Assembly (NCBI GenBank): GCA_036936605.1
Contig: JAUPFV010000005.1
Span: forward strand, 4,639,670-4,703,669
Reading direction: 5' to 3'
Origin: Limnanthes douglasii subsp. nivea
Taxonomy: Eukaryota; Streptophyta; Magnoliopsida; Brassicales; Limnanthaceae
DNA length: 64,000 bases
The translations under genes and the position numbers were made by a program. The notes under the pieces were generated by a model. The model saw only the letters and a list, made by a program, of their open reading frames with translations. It had not been told where the DNA came from and did not search any database. Below are positions 1 through 11,914 of the stretch, one piece after another (within the stretch, counting starts at the first letter, position 1; every line of letters begins with the position of its first letter).

Positions 1-149
1 TGTCACACCAAATGAAAGACAGAGGCATAACATGAAATTAGATTTCAGTCAACATAAATCATAACCAGAGTAGTTCAAATAGTACATAACTAATGAATTA
101 TAAGTTATTTGGTTTGTAAGACTATGCTCGAGTTTCAAATTCTCTATGT

Positions 150-1025
150 TTAAGGGCTCCTAACTTAATTTCCCTTGTCTTTTAGTACTATGTGAGTTCT
201 TGACTTTATTTCCACTTCAACCATAAAATCCTTCCCAATTTGAGCGTAATTGGTTGAGCATATTTTCCTTTATGTGTAGAAATAAGTCATCCTAAAACTT
301 TGTCTCGTATTATAAAACTCTTGAACCCAACTATGGAATTGTATGTATTCCTCATTAGTGCTTTAAAATATTTTGATCAAAGATGAGCTTTGAACCTTCT
401 TTCTTCAACTAGTTCTATTGTTGCTCTTCGATCTTGGTCATTATTTTCTTCATTATATGCTGGTATCCTATGAATATCATCGTTGAAATTACTTCCTCCA
501 CTCCATACACCATGACAAATGATGTTTCTTTATTGACATTTCTATGTGTTGCTTGGTATAACTATAAACATTCTTGTAGGTAATCTGGTCAAGTTGGTTC
601 CAACTGCTAATATCTTCTTGATGTTCATAAGTAATATTGTGCTAGCCACTTCAACTTAATCATTAGCTTGAAAATAGAAAAGAGAATATTTTTTTATTTC
701 ATTTTTTACAGAACTTTGTAATGTTATTGTATTTCATTGTTGTAGTGATAAATCTCATAATTTCGTACATGTATCATATAATTACTTTAAAAAAGTTTTT
801 AGCCATTTCATCGTGATGTTCTGCACATGTTGTGCCTCTACCCACTTTGAGATGTAATATACAACGACTATTATAGATTTATTCTTTGTTGAGTCATTAA
901 CAGTGGTCTCATAATATCTATTTTACATATATCAAATGTGATTGCCTCGATTATTTACTCTAATAGTCTTGTTGGGACTTGTACCAAATTAGTGAATCGT
1001 TGACACATATCATACTATTTGATTT
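150..1025 (-). pseudogene. Ty3/Gypsy integrase remnant
   Basis: Read on the minus strand in shifting frames, this stretch gives successive pieces of a Ty3/Gypsy integrase. Near 930-1020 there is a zinc-finger end (CQRFTNLVQVP). Near 900-930 there is the start of the catalytic core (KIDIMRPL). Near 820-870 comes YYISKWVEAQ, and near 480-560 a C-terminal piece (ATHRNVNKETSFVMVYGVEE) of the kind normally reading RTT.R.STG.TPF.LVYG.EAV. Several stops and frameshifts separate the pieces, so it is dead. The element seems to continue beyond the left edge of the window. No LTR was found. Confidence 0.6.
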
Positions 1026-2012
1026 TTTTTTTGCGTCTTGTATAATTTTTGGTAATTGAAGCCGTGTAGTAATATTTTTTTGTATAATGTTTTATACTTG
1101 AAATGGGTACTGCTTTCTCCCTTTTGTAATTCTTACATGACAAAGTTAGCTTCACATGTGCCTAAGCACTTTAGTAGAGGTTTGGATTGTCCTTTCTTAT
1201 GTAGTGTGTCATTTTCCTAAATAAACTTGTGAACTTTATTTTAATTTTATATGCCTCATTTTTGCTTTCAGGTAATAGTCTTTCTATCATATACGTTTTT
1301 TGTTGGCGTTTCGTCAGTTTTCTTCTTCCTTTTTTTTCTTTTTCTTTTTATTTTTCTTCTTGCTCCTCTTCTTTTATTTTATTGTCATTCGAACGTGAAA
1401 TTCAAGAAAAAATTATTCGACAACGTGATAGAAGGACTTTCTCGTAGTATTATTCCTGATACTGAAGATGCATTAGGGAAAAAGCAAGTGCATCAGTTAT
1501 TAGATTCTATGCCATATAGACATGTTTGAATTCAACATGTTCATATTAAAAAACTGAACGCTTTAATTTTGTCAAGTATGAAATTATATTCTTTTTTTGC
1601 AGTATGTCTTAATATTTGACTAATCATTAGTCGTAAGTTATTTAAGAGTTTTACCCTCTTGACCCCATAAATTATTGCTACGTGATGTCCCATAATTGTA
1701 ACTTCATACTCAACTTCATTAGATGTTAGAAACATAAACTATTAGATGTTAGAAACATAAACCTAATTGACTGTTTAATATATCTTATGTTAGAGATACG
1801 AGTTGGATTATTTCTCATGCTCATTGGTAGTTATTTTCCCTATCAGTCATAATTCTCTAGGTCTCTTATGAATCCTCGTTTATCGTAATAGGTCTCTCAG
1901 ACTAGAACTCCGTTAGAAAAATAGCTAATGCACGGGCCTTAATTTTTCGTTTTGGTTCGAACTTTATATTGTAATCTCATAACTCTATGTTATGGCATAC
2001 CCTAAATTTCAA
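1026..2012. other. intergenic, AT-rich
   Basis: No supported gene. Two overlapping frames of 72 and 92 codons at 1229-1529 are pyrimidine-rich low-complexity sequence (Phe/Leu/Ser runs) with no recognisable domain. A 23-24 bp direct duplication containing TTAGATGTTAGAAACATAAA lies at about 1718-1762. Confidence 0.5.
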
Positions 2013-2090
2013 AATATTGTTTAGTATAGTGGTAAAGATCCTAGTATTCTTACTCTAGGTCATGAGTTTAAACCTTATAAACACCTAATA
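2013..2090 (+). repeat. tRNA-derived SINE relic
   Basis: The stretch holds an A-box-like motif, TAGTATAGTGG, at about 2022-2032. A B-box-like motif, GAGTTTAAACC, follows at about 2064-2074. The spacing of about 32 bp is that of an internal RNA polymerase III promoter. The sequence between and around them does not fold as a proper tRNA, and an A-rich stretch follows. This looks like the head of a degraded tRNA-derived SINE rather than a tRNA gene. It is not obviously the same family as the two better-preserved SINEs near 42.8 and 51.9 kb. Confidence 0.45.
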
Positions 2091-3389
2091 AAAAAATTAT
2101 ACCTAAGTCATTTATATAAGTTTATTAATCATAGTTTGATAAGTTGTTAGTTGTATATAAATAATAAAAAAGCTATACCAAGGCTACTAATTAAATAATT
2201 ATTTTCAAATAATAAGATGTTAGAATAAGAGTAAAGTCTAAATAATAAAATGTGTTTTGGAGTGATTTGATTTCTAATTGTATTTAAGTTTTGGAATGAT
2301 TTGGCTACTAATTTTAGGTTTCTTTAATATTGCAAGTGTGCTGCGCAAGCTTTTATGCCTACCTCTAAATTTCAGGAGTTTAATACTTATATTATTAGAA
2401 CTGGATCAACATAAAGTTCATCCAAAGAACGTAGTTCTAATTCTTCATCAAGTGATACATCATCTGCAAATAATATATTAAAAAAATGAATATTTAGAAT
2501 TGGATCATGGAAAATAACTCAAAATCTTAAGTATCATTCAAATAATCAAGAGATTTTCAAGTGTTTCCAAACCATGAGTAATAATGGAATGTATTTACGT
2601 TTGGACTAAAAAAAAATATTCATTTTAAATTACAATTGAAACATTGATATATTTTACTAGGTAATAGTCAAATATTTATTTATATTAAATTGATTATTAT
2701 TATTTTAGGCATACCCTTACATTTAGTTCTGAATCCGTCCTACTCAATAATGCTTACATTTCTACAGTGTTTTTGATTTTTAAAATTGAGTTTTCAATAT
2801 TTAAACAAAAATAAATCGTCTTTTATTTTATATTAATTTTATAATACATATTGCACAAGTTTTTGTTATTATTTGATAAAAAATTGTTATATAGTTTTTA
2901 TATTACTCTTTGAAGATTTTTTTATTATTTCTTATGTTTCATTATAATAGTCCTCCTATTTCATTATAATAGTCCTGGTAGATTATGACACATATTATAA
3001 TAAAAGTAATGAGTATTTTTTGAAAAAAAATTATATAGCAAAATTTGATTACTCATGTAATTAAAAAAAATTGATCTTATTTTATTAATTTAATAAAATA
3101 ATATTTAATATTGCTTTGAAGTGACACTTTAAAATTTTAATAATTTTATAAAATGACTGGTAAGAAAAGATTGGCAGAGTAATAATTACTTCTTTAGTTA
3201 GTTTTCATCTTTATATAATTTTCCCATCTTCTATTTAATACAAAAAGAATCAAGAATCGAGACATCATATTAAAAAAATTGAGTTTTAATTAATTTTAAT
3301 TTTTTATCCAATTTTCACCTCTTCGATTTAATACAAAAAGAATCATAGGTACACGTTACATTTAATAAAGGGTTTGGCTAACCGGTACT

Positions 3390-3426
<37 letters not shown>

Positions 3427-5870
3427 TAGGGTCAATTATATTTTAGCTTTTATTAATCTGAGGGAGAAGTATAAATCGGGGCTATTATTCCCAATATCAA
3501 AACTAACAAAAAGTGGCTTATTTAATGCTTGGTATCCGGTGGCCATAGCCAAACCCCTTAAAAAATAGGAGTAGTAAGTTTGCTACTAGTAACATTTAAT
3601 CATTCTTGTTCTTGGAAAAGACAGAAACTTTACTTGGTTTCCGTTAAAAATCTTTAACGGATCGTAAACATATCCAAGAATCATGATTGTTGTGATTTCC
3701 ACTTATAAGTAGTTCAAAGGTCTCATATGTTTACTCCCCACTAGATTTATTTGTATGGTGTTTAGAACAAAGTAATTAATACATGAAAAGAAAACTACAT
3801 GTCAGTTTATTTAATTGTTAAATTAGGTTTTAGCATGCTATTATAATATATGATTAAAAATATTAATCTAAAAAACATTTATGCTCTACAAATTAAAACA
3901 TCTAAAATATACGTACCGATTTGTTCGATTATTAATTTGATTTTTCTATACAATTTGAATTAGTGTGATTTAATTATTTTTTGAATTTGTTTACATATAA
4001 TTTCATATTTTATTTGTCATCAAACTTTTTTAATGTCCAAACCAAAAATACAATTAGATTTTATGTTAAAACCATAACTCGGCTTGTCTCGAGTTTGATG
4101 TTATAAAATATTGCCGAAAGTGATGAAGAAAATTATATAAGCATTTTCGATTTTTTTAATAGTAATAATGATTGTATTTTTTTACTAAAATTTTCTCCTT
4201 ACTCTAATAATTTCTTTACTTATATTTAGAACACACAAATATTACTCTCTCTGTTCCCTTTTTTTAGTCATTTTAAAAATTTATTAGGATTTCAGATTAA
4301 TAGTCGTTCTCGAAATCAAGGCAATATTAAATATTGTTTTATTAAAACAATAGTGTAGGACCAATAGTCTGTTTTTTGTTTTTTTATTTTTTAAATATAA
4401 AAAAAAACACATTTATTACTTCTAACCAATTAAATCTCTTTACTTTTCATCCTTTTCAAGAAAGGTAAGTCATGATGGCTTTTATTAATATCCGTGCTAC
4501 CTCCGTCCTATATTACGTAACGGATGGAGTACCAAAATAGAAAAAAATAGATACATTCTGATTTTTTCAACTCTTGAAATATGAAGATTTTAATGTATGC
4601 CATCGTTGACGAAAAGTTTTTTTCAATGTTTATATAATAAATTTTTGATTTTGTTATTACAAAACAATCAGATTTGATTCGAATATAATAGTTAAAATTA
4701 TATATTACACCGTTTAGCCTATTAAATTTGAGTACATGAAATGATTTTTGGTTTTAATTTTGTCAAAAACATCAAGTAATATTTAAATTTCACATGCAAA
4801 TAAATAAAAATGTTCTAATTAAAATATGAATTTTTAATGTTTAAGATCGATAAGGATATTTTTGAAATTTTAAATAAGAATTTAACCACTAACGAAATCG
4901 TATAAATGCTTTATTAGTGTTGAAAGTTTTTATATTTTTTAAGTTATTATATATTTACTACTAACTTTTTTTTCCACCTGCCAACCTACTAACTCACTCA
5001 CCTATTTTAGGAACGTTATCCATTTATTTTTATTTGTTTCAGTTATTTCTCCGTTAGCTTATAACTAGAAAGATCTCAAAATATTCGTCATTTCATACCC
5101 TTCTTTTGTTCACTAGTAAAGTTTCGCCTAACAATCTCAAAATTACTCTAACCTTTCGATAATTTTATCTAACATTTCCCACGAGGATTCTTTCCTTCCA
5201 GCCACATTGCGTTACGGGAAACCCTTAATCACAATAAAAAATAACATTACCAAAGTGGTGTCGTTTATGGGAAAGTAAAGTCATAGTAAGAAATACTCTT
5301 GAAAAACCTCATCTAAACGACTACCCTCATTTTTTAGTAAATATCAATAAGTCCCTTATAATGACTTAAGTGCAAACAACAAATGCCTTATCTAAACGTT
5401 TTACAAGGTCAATATGACATAACCAAGATCAAGACTTTGCGTGCAAGCCTATCAGAAACTACAACAAAAATTATGATAAAGCAGCACAAACCGAAGCAAT
5501 TTGAAAGAGGAACTTATAAAAAAACTTACAAAGAAGTTGAGGGTAAATACTAAGGCGTTAAGATGTAGTCAAATTCCGAAGGCACGAGAATATATGGATT
5601 TACAAGAAAATACAAAACAACACGTATTAGTAAATTCCATAATGATGTGACTCATTGTATACATAATTTACTTAATGAAGCCAAACTTGTGAAGTTTTTC
5701 AAGGAAAACTCAAGGGTCAAATCGAAACATGTGGTGGTTGAACCTTAACAACTAACAAGGTATGAAAAATAAAAAGTTCTGATAGTTTCCAAACAACCGA
5801 GGGCTTTGGAACAAATGGTTATCTAAGACAATTTTAAGACTAATTTGAGATGTAAAAAATATACCACTAA
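2091..5870. other. intergenic, AT-rich, no gene seen
   Basis: Mostly AT-rich non-coding sequence. It includes a TA dinucleotide microsatellite at about 3398-3421. No reading frame longer than about 70 codons shows a recognisable domain. Confidence 0.5.
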
Positions 5871-6344
5871 TCTTTCTCATGTCTAGCTGATGTGAGACTT
5901 TGGTCTCACCTAACAAATTCTTCTCTCGATCAAATTATTATCTTAACCTCCTCTCAGTTTGACTATTATTTGCTCACTTTAATCAGGTTTCTTCAAGGTA
6001 TCACACATGAGCTATAAACTGCACAATTGATTTATCTCCTTGCTTTACATGCTCATTAGTTCCACTACAATCAAATTACGCTGTCTTGATACACTCCAAT
6101 AAAGCCACGTCGTCTTTTGAGCCACGAGTTATCCAAACTAGGTCCTACTAGTGAGCTATAAATTACATCATTCACCATGAGCATGAGCTTTTGGTTCATC
6201 ATGTTCGACATCCGAGATTTCACGCACACCACGCTTTGTTTGGTCTTGGAGTGCTGCTACCATTTGTTGAAAATGTGGGTATTGTATATTCTATTTTCGT
6301 ATATAAGTATGAATGACTTGATCTCCACAATAATATGATATGTA

Positions 6345-6482
6345 CGCTTAGAACGTGAAGGCCCGTACGCTTTTTGTTTTAGTCCACTTCCAAAAGAGCT
6401 CGTACTAGTTGATATGTTCTTACGTATATAGCACTTATCCTTTCCATGTCTAACCCATGTGGGACTTTGATCGTACCTAACA
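6345..6482 (+). repeat. degraded LTR-like repeat (CCTAACA family)
   Basis: The right end, with ATGTGGGACTTTGATCG followed by ACCTAACA, matches the end of the better copy at 16146-16340 and a short piece at about 5875-5915. The left part (aagGCCCGTACGCTTT...AGTCCAC..CCAAAAG) also aligns with the middle of the 16.1 kb copy. All copies lie in the same orientation. See the 16.1 kb entry for the reasoning that this is an LTR. Confidence 0.4.
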
Positions 6483-7129
6483 TTTATCATCATTGATATG
6501 TTGCTTTTTTGTAAATATAACTAAAAATATTAATATATGACAAAAAAAGTATGTTTACAAATTAAGAAAACCAATATATGCCGGTTTGTTTGACTATTAA
6601 TTAGATTTATTTCCTACAATGTAGATAAATCTAAAATAATATATTGTTTGAAATTTTTATATATTTATTTATCACTTTGGAAAAATAATCAAAATTTTAT
6701 TTATAATCTAAAATTATGTTTTTAATGTATAAGTTTGTTTTTAGTCTACATATATTTTGTTGGAAGAATTGACTAAATGAGACTAATTGAAGATAACTTC
6801 ATATCGTTTGAGTTGGAAAAATGGTAAAAAAAGTTGAAAATACCTAAGAATGATCATGCCAAAACTATGACACCTTTGGTCCAGTGTTCACCCCCATCAT
6901 ATGGTTGATCACAGTGAAGTAGCAAAAGCTAGGCAACGAGTACTTCAGCCCAGTGGTCGCCACGATTAGCTTTGAAACTGATCGCGAAACGTTTTTCTCA
7001 ACAACGAGCTTTCGTTTGATCGATGCACTCGTAAATTTTTAAATTTTCAGAATAAGGTTACCAACTCAGATTCGTAACACATTGATACAAGAAACTAGAT
7101 CGGAACATAGTGAATTCGTAACATATATA

Positions 7130-7208
7130 ACCCATTGATACACAAAACTAGATCTAGCCCATTGATACACAAAACTAGATCTAGCCCATTGTTACACAAA
7201 ACTAGATC
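7130..7208. repeat. 27-bp tandem repeat, three units
   Basis: Three consecutive units of the form CCCATTGATACACAAAACTA plus GATCTAG lie just downstream of the F-box gene's stop codon. A more diverged unit precedes them at about 7078. Units differ at one or two positions. This is a short local tandem expansion with no coding content. Confidence 0.8.
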
Positions 7209-7305
7209 AGCGAATAAAAGATAATCACTGTAGAACAAAAAAAAACCCACTTCTTTAGCTTAGAGAATTCATGTTGGTCTAGCAAAATAAAACATAGATT
7301 CAGAT

Positions 7306-8710
7306 CTATTTGTCTTCAGCGTCCAAATATGTTAGTTGGACATAAGGTGCAGCCCGACGAAATCGTGTCAAATCTTTTAACATTTTTTGACTGTCATAGA
7401 TGCTGACAAATTGATTAATAACTTTGATGACCATAGACTCCAGCACCGGCGATTTGGCAAGCACGAGTTCCACGAACTCCATTTCACAACTCAGCCCCGA
7501 AAACCCTTTTATTTCTACCTTTTTGAGTTTTGAAGCATCAAATGACGTCTTCTCTACTTCACTTAGCTTTCCAACAACACACCTTTCAGCTACAGGTGAT
7601 ACCTATAAATATGCCACATTAAAGCAAATACACTACATATGACATGCGATCTTGATAAAAACTAATTCAAGACTTACCTCAATGAAAAGTTCACACAAAT
7701 TCGGAGAGTTAGCGATTAACTTCAGCATAGAAGGCACCATATCCACATCTTGAAATTGGACATCCTCTAAGTGAAAATACTGAATATTTGATAAAATACA
7801 TGGTTTGTTCTGGAAACCTTGCCACACTGTCTGAAGAAAGAAGACACATAGATTGTTAATGTAACATGAAATGATACTCACACATACAAAAAATGAAAAT
7901 AAAATTTACCTTCAAGTGCGATCCGCTCATTAAGAACACGTTTGGTCTTCGTAACGATTCTGGCATTTTACGTGTACAAAGTGATGCATGAACAAGTGAT
8001 TCAGTTTTCAAACTTATACTATGATAATAATATCGACGCAACACGAGAAACTCAAGTTTTGGTGCCAGAATATCAACTTGAGAAATAGGACACAAACAAG
8101 TACTTTCCAAACTCAAATATTTCAGGACCGGGCATTTTTCTGTTAGAATTGCCAGAGCAGCACGGTGGCCAAAAGTTACCTCCTCTAGTTCAAGCCTGAT
8201 AAGGCTACGTAGCCCATGAAATTCAAGAGGAATTTCTATATGACAAAGACGAAGCTTCAAGGTAACAAGATTTTGAAAATCAAACAAAGTGAAGTTCAGT
8301 TTATACTGGTTACGTCCCCAAAACTGTAGAGTAACTTCAGTAACATCTTTGTTGGATAGATACCTAATCCAATGATTGATATTCACGTAATTTTCAATTT
8401 TTGGAATCGAAAGAGTGAAGACCCGGACTGATCCGGAATGTTGGAGAAGAATTTGATTGACCACTTTTACAAATTTGTCAACAAACAGCGGAAGCCGGTA
8501 TTTTTTATTAAGTTTTTTGATAGCTTGATCATTAAAAATTAATATGGGTAATGAGATCCACTTAAACCTCCATTGCTTAGATAGAATACTTGTTCTTGCT
8601 GCTTCCTCAATTCGAAGTTTAGATAGAATGATGTCCGTTACACTAGTGGGTAAGGTGCTGATTCGGTCCGAATTTGCTTTCATCCTCATCTTTGGGTTTT
8701 CTCTCTTCAT
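7306..8710 (-). CDS. F-box/LRR/FBD-domain protein, three exons
   Basis: Exons on the minus strand are 8710-7910, 7830-7678 and 7602-7306. All junctions are phase 0 with GT..AG introns (donors AAG|GTAAAT and GAG|GTAAGT; acceptors CTTCAG| and TTATAG|). The spliced product is 416 residues, the usual size for this family. Residues about 15-60 form the F-box (DRISTLPTSVTDIILSKL ... SILSKQWRFKWISLP). The middle holds degenerate leucine-rich repeats. Exon 3 encodes an FBD domain (KLKKVEIKGFSG..CEMEFVELVLAKSPVLE). By family, such proteins are substrate receptors of SCF (Skp1-Cullin-F-box) ubiquitin ligases; the target cannot be predicted. The frame is intact. The ATG at 8710 is the first of three in-frame Met codons before the F-box. 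A hAT transposon begins only about 165 bp upstream of this ATG, so the promoter may be displaced or supplied by the transposon end. Confidence 0.88.
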
Positions 8711-8930
8711 TTCGTATCAAAGCCTGAAACACTAGACTGAGTCAATTTAGCTTTAACAGAATTTGTTAGAACAAAGTAGACACCATTAAATTAGAACATT
8801 ACCTAAAGGCAAAGGGAGAAACTTGCATTTTGTTTTTGAAAGGGTGGTCAAATGGTTTACTTAATGATGAGGTGTAGAGGTGTCAAACGGTTTGAACCAG
8901 CACCAACCCGCACCGTTTAAGTCTGAACCA

Positions 8931-9062
8931 CGGGTTGCAGTCCTGGCGGGTTGCGGTCTCGGCGGGTTGCGGTCCTGGCGGGTTGCGGTCCTGCCAGGTT
9001 GCGGTCCTGGCGGGTTGCTTTTATGCGGTCCTGACGGTCTGACGGTCCTGCCAGGTTGCAGT
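8931..9062 (+). repeat. left subterminal 16-bp repeat array
   Basis: A run of units close to GGCGGGTTGCGGTCCT with variants (CCAGGTTGCAGTC and others), ending in AATGGGCCAGTTT. The same array, in the same rather than inverted orientation, occurs at 14762-14890 near the other end of the element. In hAT transposons, clusters of short subterminal repeats are the usual transposase-binding sites, so this is the likely role. Open frames across the array are by-products of the repeat. Confidence 0.8.
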
Positions 9063-9733
9063 CGTAATGGGCCAGTTTTACGGTGAAACCGCCAGTTCAA
9101 ACCACCAGACGAACCATTTAAGAGCCGTTTACCAGTTCAAACCATCAGCCAAACCATTTGAACCGTTTATCAGAATATATTATAATGTTATTTAAAATTA
9201 ATTTGTAAGTGTTAATTGAATCTAATTTCAAAAATTGAGTTAATTATTCTATTTCATGTATTTTAATTTAAATATGTTATCATTTTAATCGAAATTTTAT
9301 GATCATTAATTATATTTTAAAAAAATAATTGTAATTTGATTTTGATACGTTTGAATAATATATTACTATTAAATAATATATACCTATTAGACATATAATT
9401 GTATTAAAATTTTAAATTATTAGGTGATTCTTTAGATTCTTTCAAGCTTGAAGTGTTTATGGTTAGATGAATTATATAGTTTATTGTATTTTCGAACTAT
9501 TCAATATTAGAAGTTTATATGCATAAACATAAATTACTTGTAAGTTGTAAAGAACAAAATAAAAATTGAAAGCTAGGTAAGTGATTTAAATAACATTTAA
9601 TAAAAAATAGAAGCAAAACAAACAATTCATTAAAAATAAAAACCAAACAAGTAACATAGTTGTTCAATCAAATAAAAAAGATAAACATTACAACGATAAT
9701 GAAAATCAATTGCGAAAAACTAAGGAGCTTCAT

Positions 9734-11242
9734 CGTTGTTGTTGTTAGGTGGTTGACCTTGCAAATGCATGTTCTCCATCATCTGTCGCATATACTCCGA
9801 CTGTTGGGCTTGAGAGTTTGCAAATCGCTCATTCCATTGATCTTGTCCATGATGCCACTGCTCGTATTGACCATGCCACTGCTCGTATTGACCATGACAC
9901 TGCTGGAGGTGACCAAGTTGATCATTCACCCCTACTTGCCACTGCTGTATCTGGCTAAGCTGGTCATTTACCCCCCCCCCCCCTGCCAATTTTGAAATTC
10001 ACCTTGCCATTTTGTAAAATCATCATGCCATTCCTTTTGTTGAGTATGCGCATATTGCATATGATTCATTTGTTGAGTATGCGCAAACTCAGCAAATTCG
10101 CGATCGGTTCGTCTTTGTTGTGGCGGTACTCGCGAAGAACCACTAGCATTTGGATCGAAAGACGCTTCAGCCGCAACTCGATACTGAGTAGGTGGATTTG
10201 GCGGTTTTGTAAGACCGTTCGCAATATATATCTCATTCAAGTATTCTCTATGGTGGTTCCATGCCTCCAATTTCGAAATCAACTCTCCATCCCAAGAGTA
10301 TATTTCCTGCAAACGCAAAGAGTTTCTACCTATAGCACTAGTCGGCCTCACCTTCACCGGAGTGCACATACTCGCATTAGCTCCTTTTGAAACAAGCAAT
10401 TTACTCAATATCATCCCATAAGGTAGTTTATCCGTACCACACCTCGTAGCCATATTTCGAATCATCAAGCTGGGTAAATTAATTATTCCCTGATTTCGAA
10501 TCATAAAAGCAGTAACAAATGTTTGAATATATGAAAGCTGCGAATCATTGTTACTAGGGGGAAGAAATATACTATTTACCAATTTCAAAGCTAATTTCCC
10601 AATACCATCCAAATTACCCCGCATGGCTCGAAATTTACCGCTAATTTGCGGAGCTTCCGCACCAGGACAAGTAAGAATCTCTACTGCTTCTTCGTAAGAC
10701 AAAGGCCAATCATCACTCCAGATCGTAGGGCGATAACTAATGGGAGGTAATTTATTACCGGTATAGATATCATGGGTTGGAACGGAAAAAAGATCGTAGA
10801 AATCAGTTTCAAAAAAACTAATGTCTTTACCATCAATCAAACAATTCATTCCTAAACCTCTTGGATCATTTTCGATTAATCTAGCCGTGGAATAAAACTT
10901 TCGCACTAGTTCTATATACCAATCACATTTGAATCTAGCTAGATTCATCCAACCTTGGCCATTAGTAGGCTCAATAAGTTTGAAAAAATTTTGCATACCC
11001 TCTATTTGGATCAGTTCCTCGTAGTTCAGAAACATACCGGACCAAATTTTTGTTACACCTCGACCTCCTTGCTGATTACTACGGATGCGAATCTCCCCCT
11101 CGGGGCGATGTTCGATAGTCTCGCTCTCCGTTACCTCCTGCTTCATGGTTTGAAACAACATATCTTCCACCTCTCTCAATTCGGAAGTGGTTGGTTCACT
11201 ACGTCCACCTTTACGAGCATTCTTTTTTGTTCTCGAAGACAT
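9734..11242 (-). CDS. plant transposon-protein-domain gene of the hAT element, frameshifted at a C13 run
   Basis: The main frame runs from the ATG at 11242 to a stop at 9968 (424 codons). Its middle (about residues 70-290) resembles the putative plant transposon protein domain: an aromatic WYIELVRKFYSTA segment, a GKDISFFETDFYDLF segment, then a helical region with a PYGMILSKLL segment. A Gln/His/Trp-rich tail of short repeats (AHTQQ.., KWQGEFQNWQ) follows. The frame ends right after a run of 13 C on the plus strand (9971-9983). One of the other minus-strand frames then continues the Gln-rich repeats (HGQYEQWHGQYEQW) for about 85 more codons, to a stop near 9720. An indel in the homopolymer, real or a sequencing error, therefore splits a protein of about 510 residues. 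A TATAAATA box lies at 11382-11375. The role is unknown; an accessory factor of the transposon is an inference. Confidence 0.6.
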
Positions 11243-11374
11243 TTGCGAAACCTGAAATTTAAATAGAGTTTGAAAAATATAAAAAAAATTTAGAGAAGTG
11301 TAGTAGAGAGAGGGGATAGATTTGTAGTGGAGAGGGAGAGATTTGTAGTGAAAAATATAGGAGGATGTAGGGTG

Positions 11375-11382
11375 TATTTATA
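11375..11382 (-). promoter_or_regulatory. TATA box for the minus-strand hAT gene
   Basis: TATAAATA on the minus strand lies about 135 bp upstream of the ATG at 11242. A pyrimidine-rich leader follows (ACTACAAATCTATC and CTCTCTACTACAC). It mirrors the arrangement on the other side of the palindrome cluster. Confidence 0.6.
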
Positions 11383-11423
11383 GGGTAATTTTGTGTTTTT
11401 TTTTTTTATTTTCTACTAGCCGT

Positions 11424-11695
11424 TTGATGACGTCAACATGACGTCATCAAGCGGACCATCCGGCCACGCGTGCGGATGGTCCGCTTTTGGCCGTTGCCAA
11501 CGGCTAGTTCGTTTGAACTAGCCGTTGGTTGAACCGGGGCATCCGGACGATCATCCGGATGCCCCGGTTCCAATTCGGACCATCCGGATCGATATCCGGA
11601 TGGTCCGAATTGTCTGTCCGGGCGTCCGGGCGAAACTGTCCGGATGCCCCGGATCATGTGTCCGGACCATCCGGACGCCCATCCGGATGGTCCGG
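11424..11695. repeat. cluster of perfect palindromes between divergent promoters
   Basis: Perfect inverted repeats lie close together, some end to end. 11424-11450: 11-bp arms, TTGATGACGTC. 11451-11484: 12-bp arms, GCGGACCATCCG. 11497-11528: 14-bp arms, CCAACGGCTAGTTC, 4-nt loop. 11531-11570: 17-bp arms, GAACCGGGGCATCCGGA. 11572-11611: 18-bp arms, AATTCGGACCATCCGGAT, 4-nt loop. 11662-11695: 14-bp arms, CCGGACCATCCGGA. Several share a CCGGACCATCCGG / CCGGATGGTCCGG core. The block is far more GC-rich than its surroundings and lies between two outward TATA boxes. It could extrude cruciforms or bind a dimeric factor, possibly the element's own BED protein; that function is an inference. Confidence 0.9.
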
Positions 11696-11732
11696 GCGAT
11701 TATTTTTTTTTTGTTTTTTCGGTTTTTTTTTT

Positions 11733-11760
11733 GGGTCTCCCCTATAAGTAGAGGAGACCC
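11733..11760 (+). promoter_or_regulatory. TATA box of the transposase gene inside a small inverted repeat
   Basis: TATAAGTA at 11743-11750 lies in the 12-nt spacer of a perfect 8-bp inverted repeat, GGGTCTCC/GGAGACCC. A pyrimidine-rich leader (ACTCTCTACTTCTCTCTAAA) follows. It resembles the leader on the minus-strand side, so the two promoters look like an inverted duplication. Confidence 0.6.
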
Positions 11761-11914
11761 CAACACCAATACTCACACCTCTCAAACAACTCTCTACTTC
11801 TCTCTAAATCTATCTATTTGTTCGATAAGTTCTAGAAAACTACAATTAGTTATTTTACTTATTCTACTCCTACGTTCGAAATTGTTTGATTTTTGTTTTT
11901 CTGCAAATTGTTTC

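Noticed and set aside
1229..1529. Hydrophobic frames of 72 and 92 codons
   Set aside because: They come from T-rich sequence; the apparent membrane segments are a composition effect.
6257..6493. 78-codon minus-strand frame
   Set aside because: It overlaps the degraded LTR-like repeat and shows no protein family signature.
8861..9100. Open frames of 68-79 codons on both strands in the left GC-rich array (and 81 codons at 14719-14964)
   Set aside because: They are translations of a 16-bp tandem repeat with Arg/Pro/Gly-rich periodic products; this is subterminal transposon DNA.
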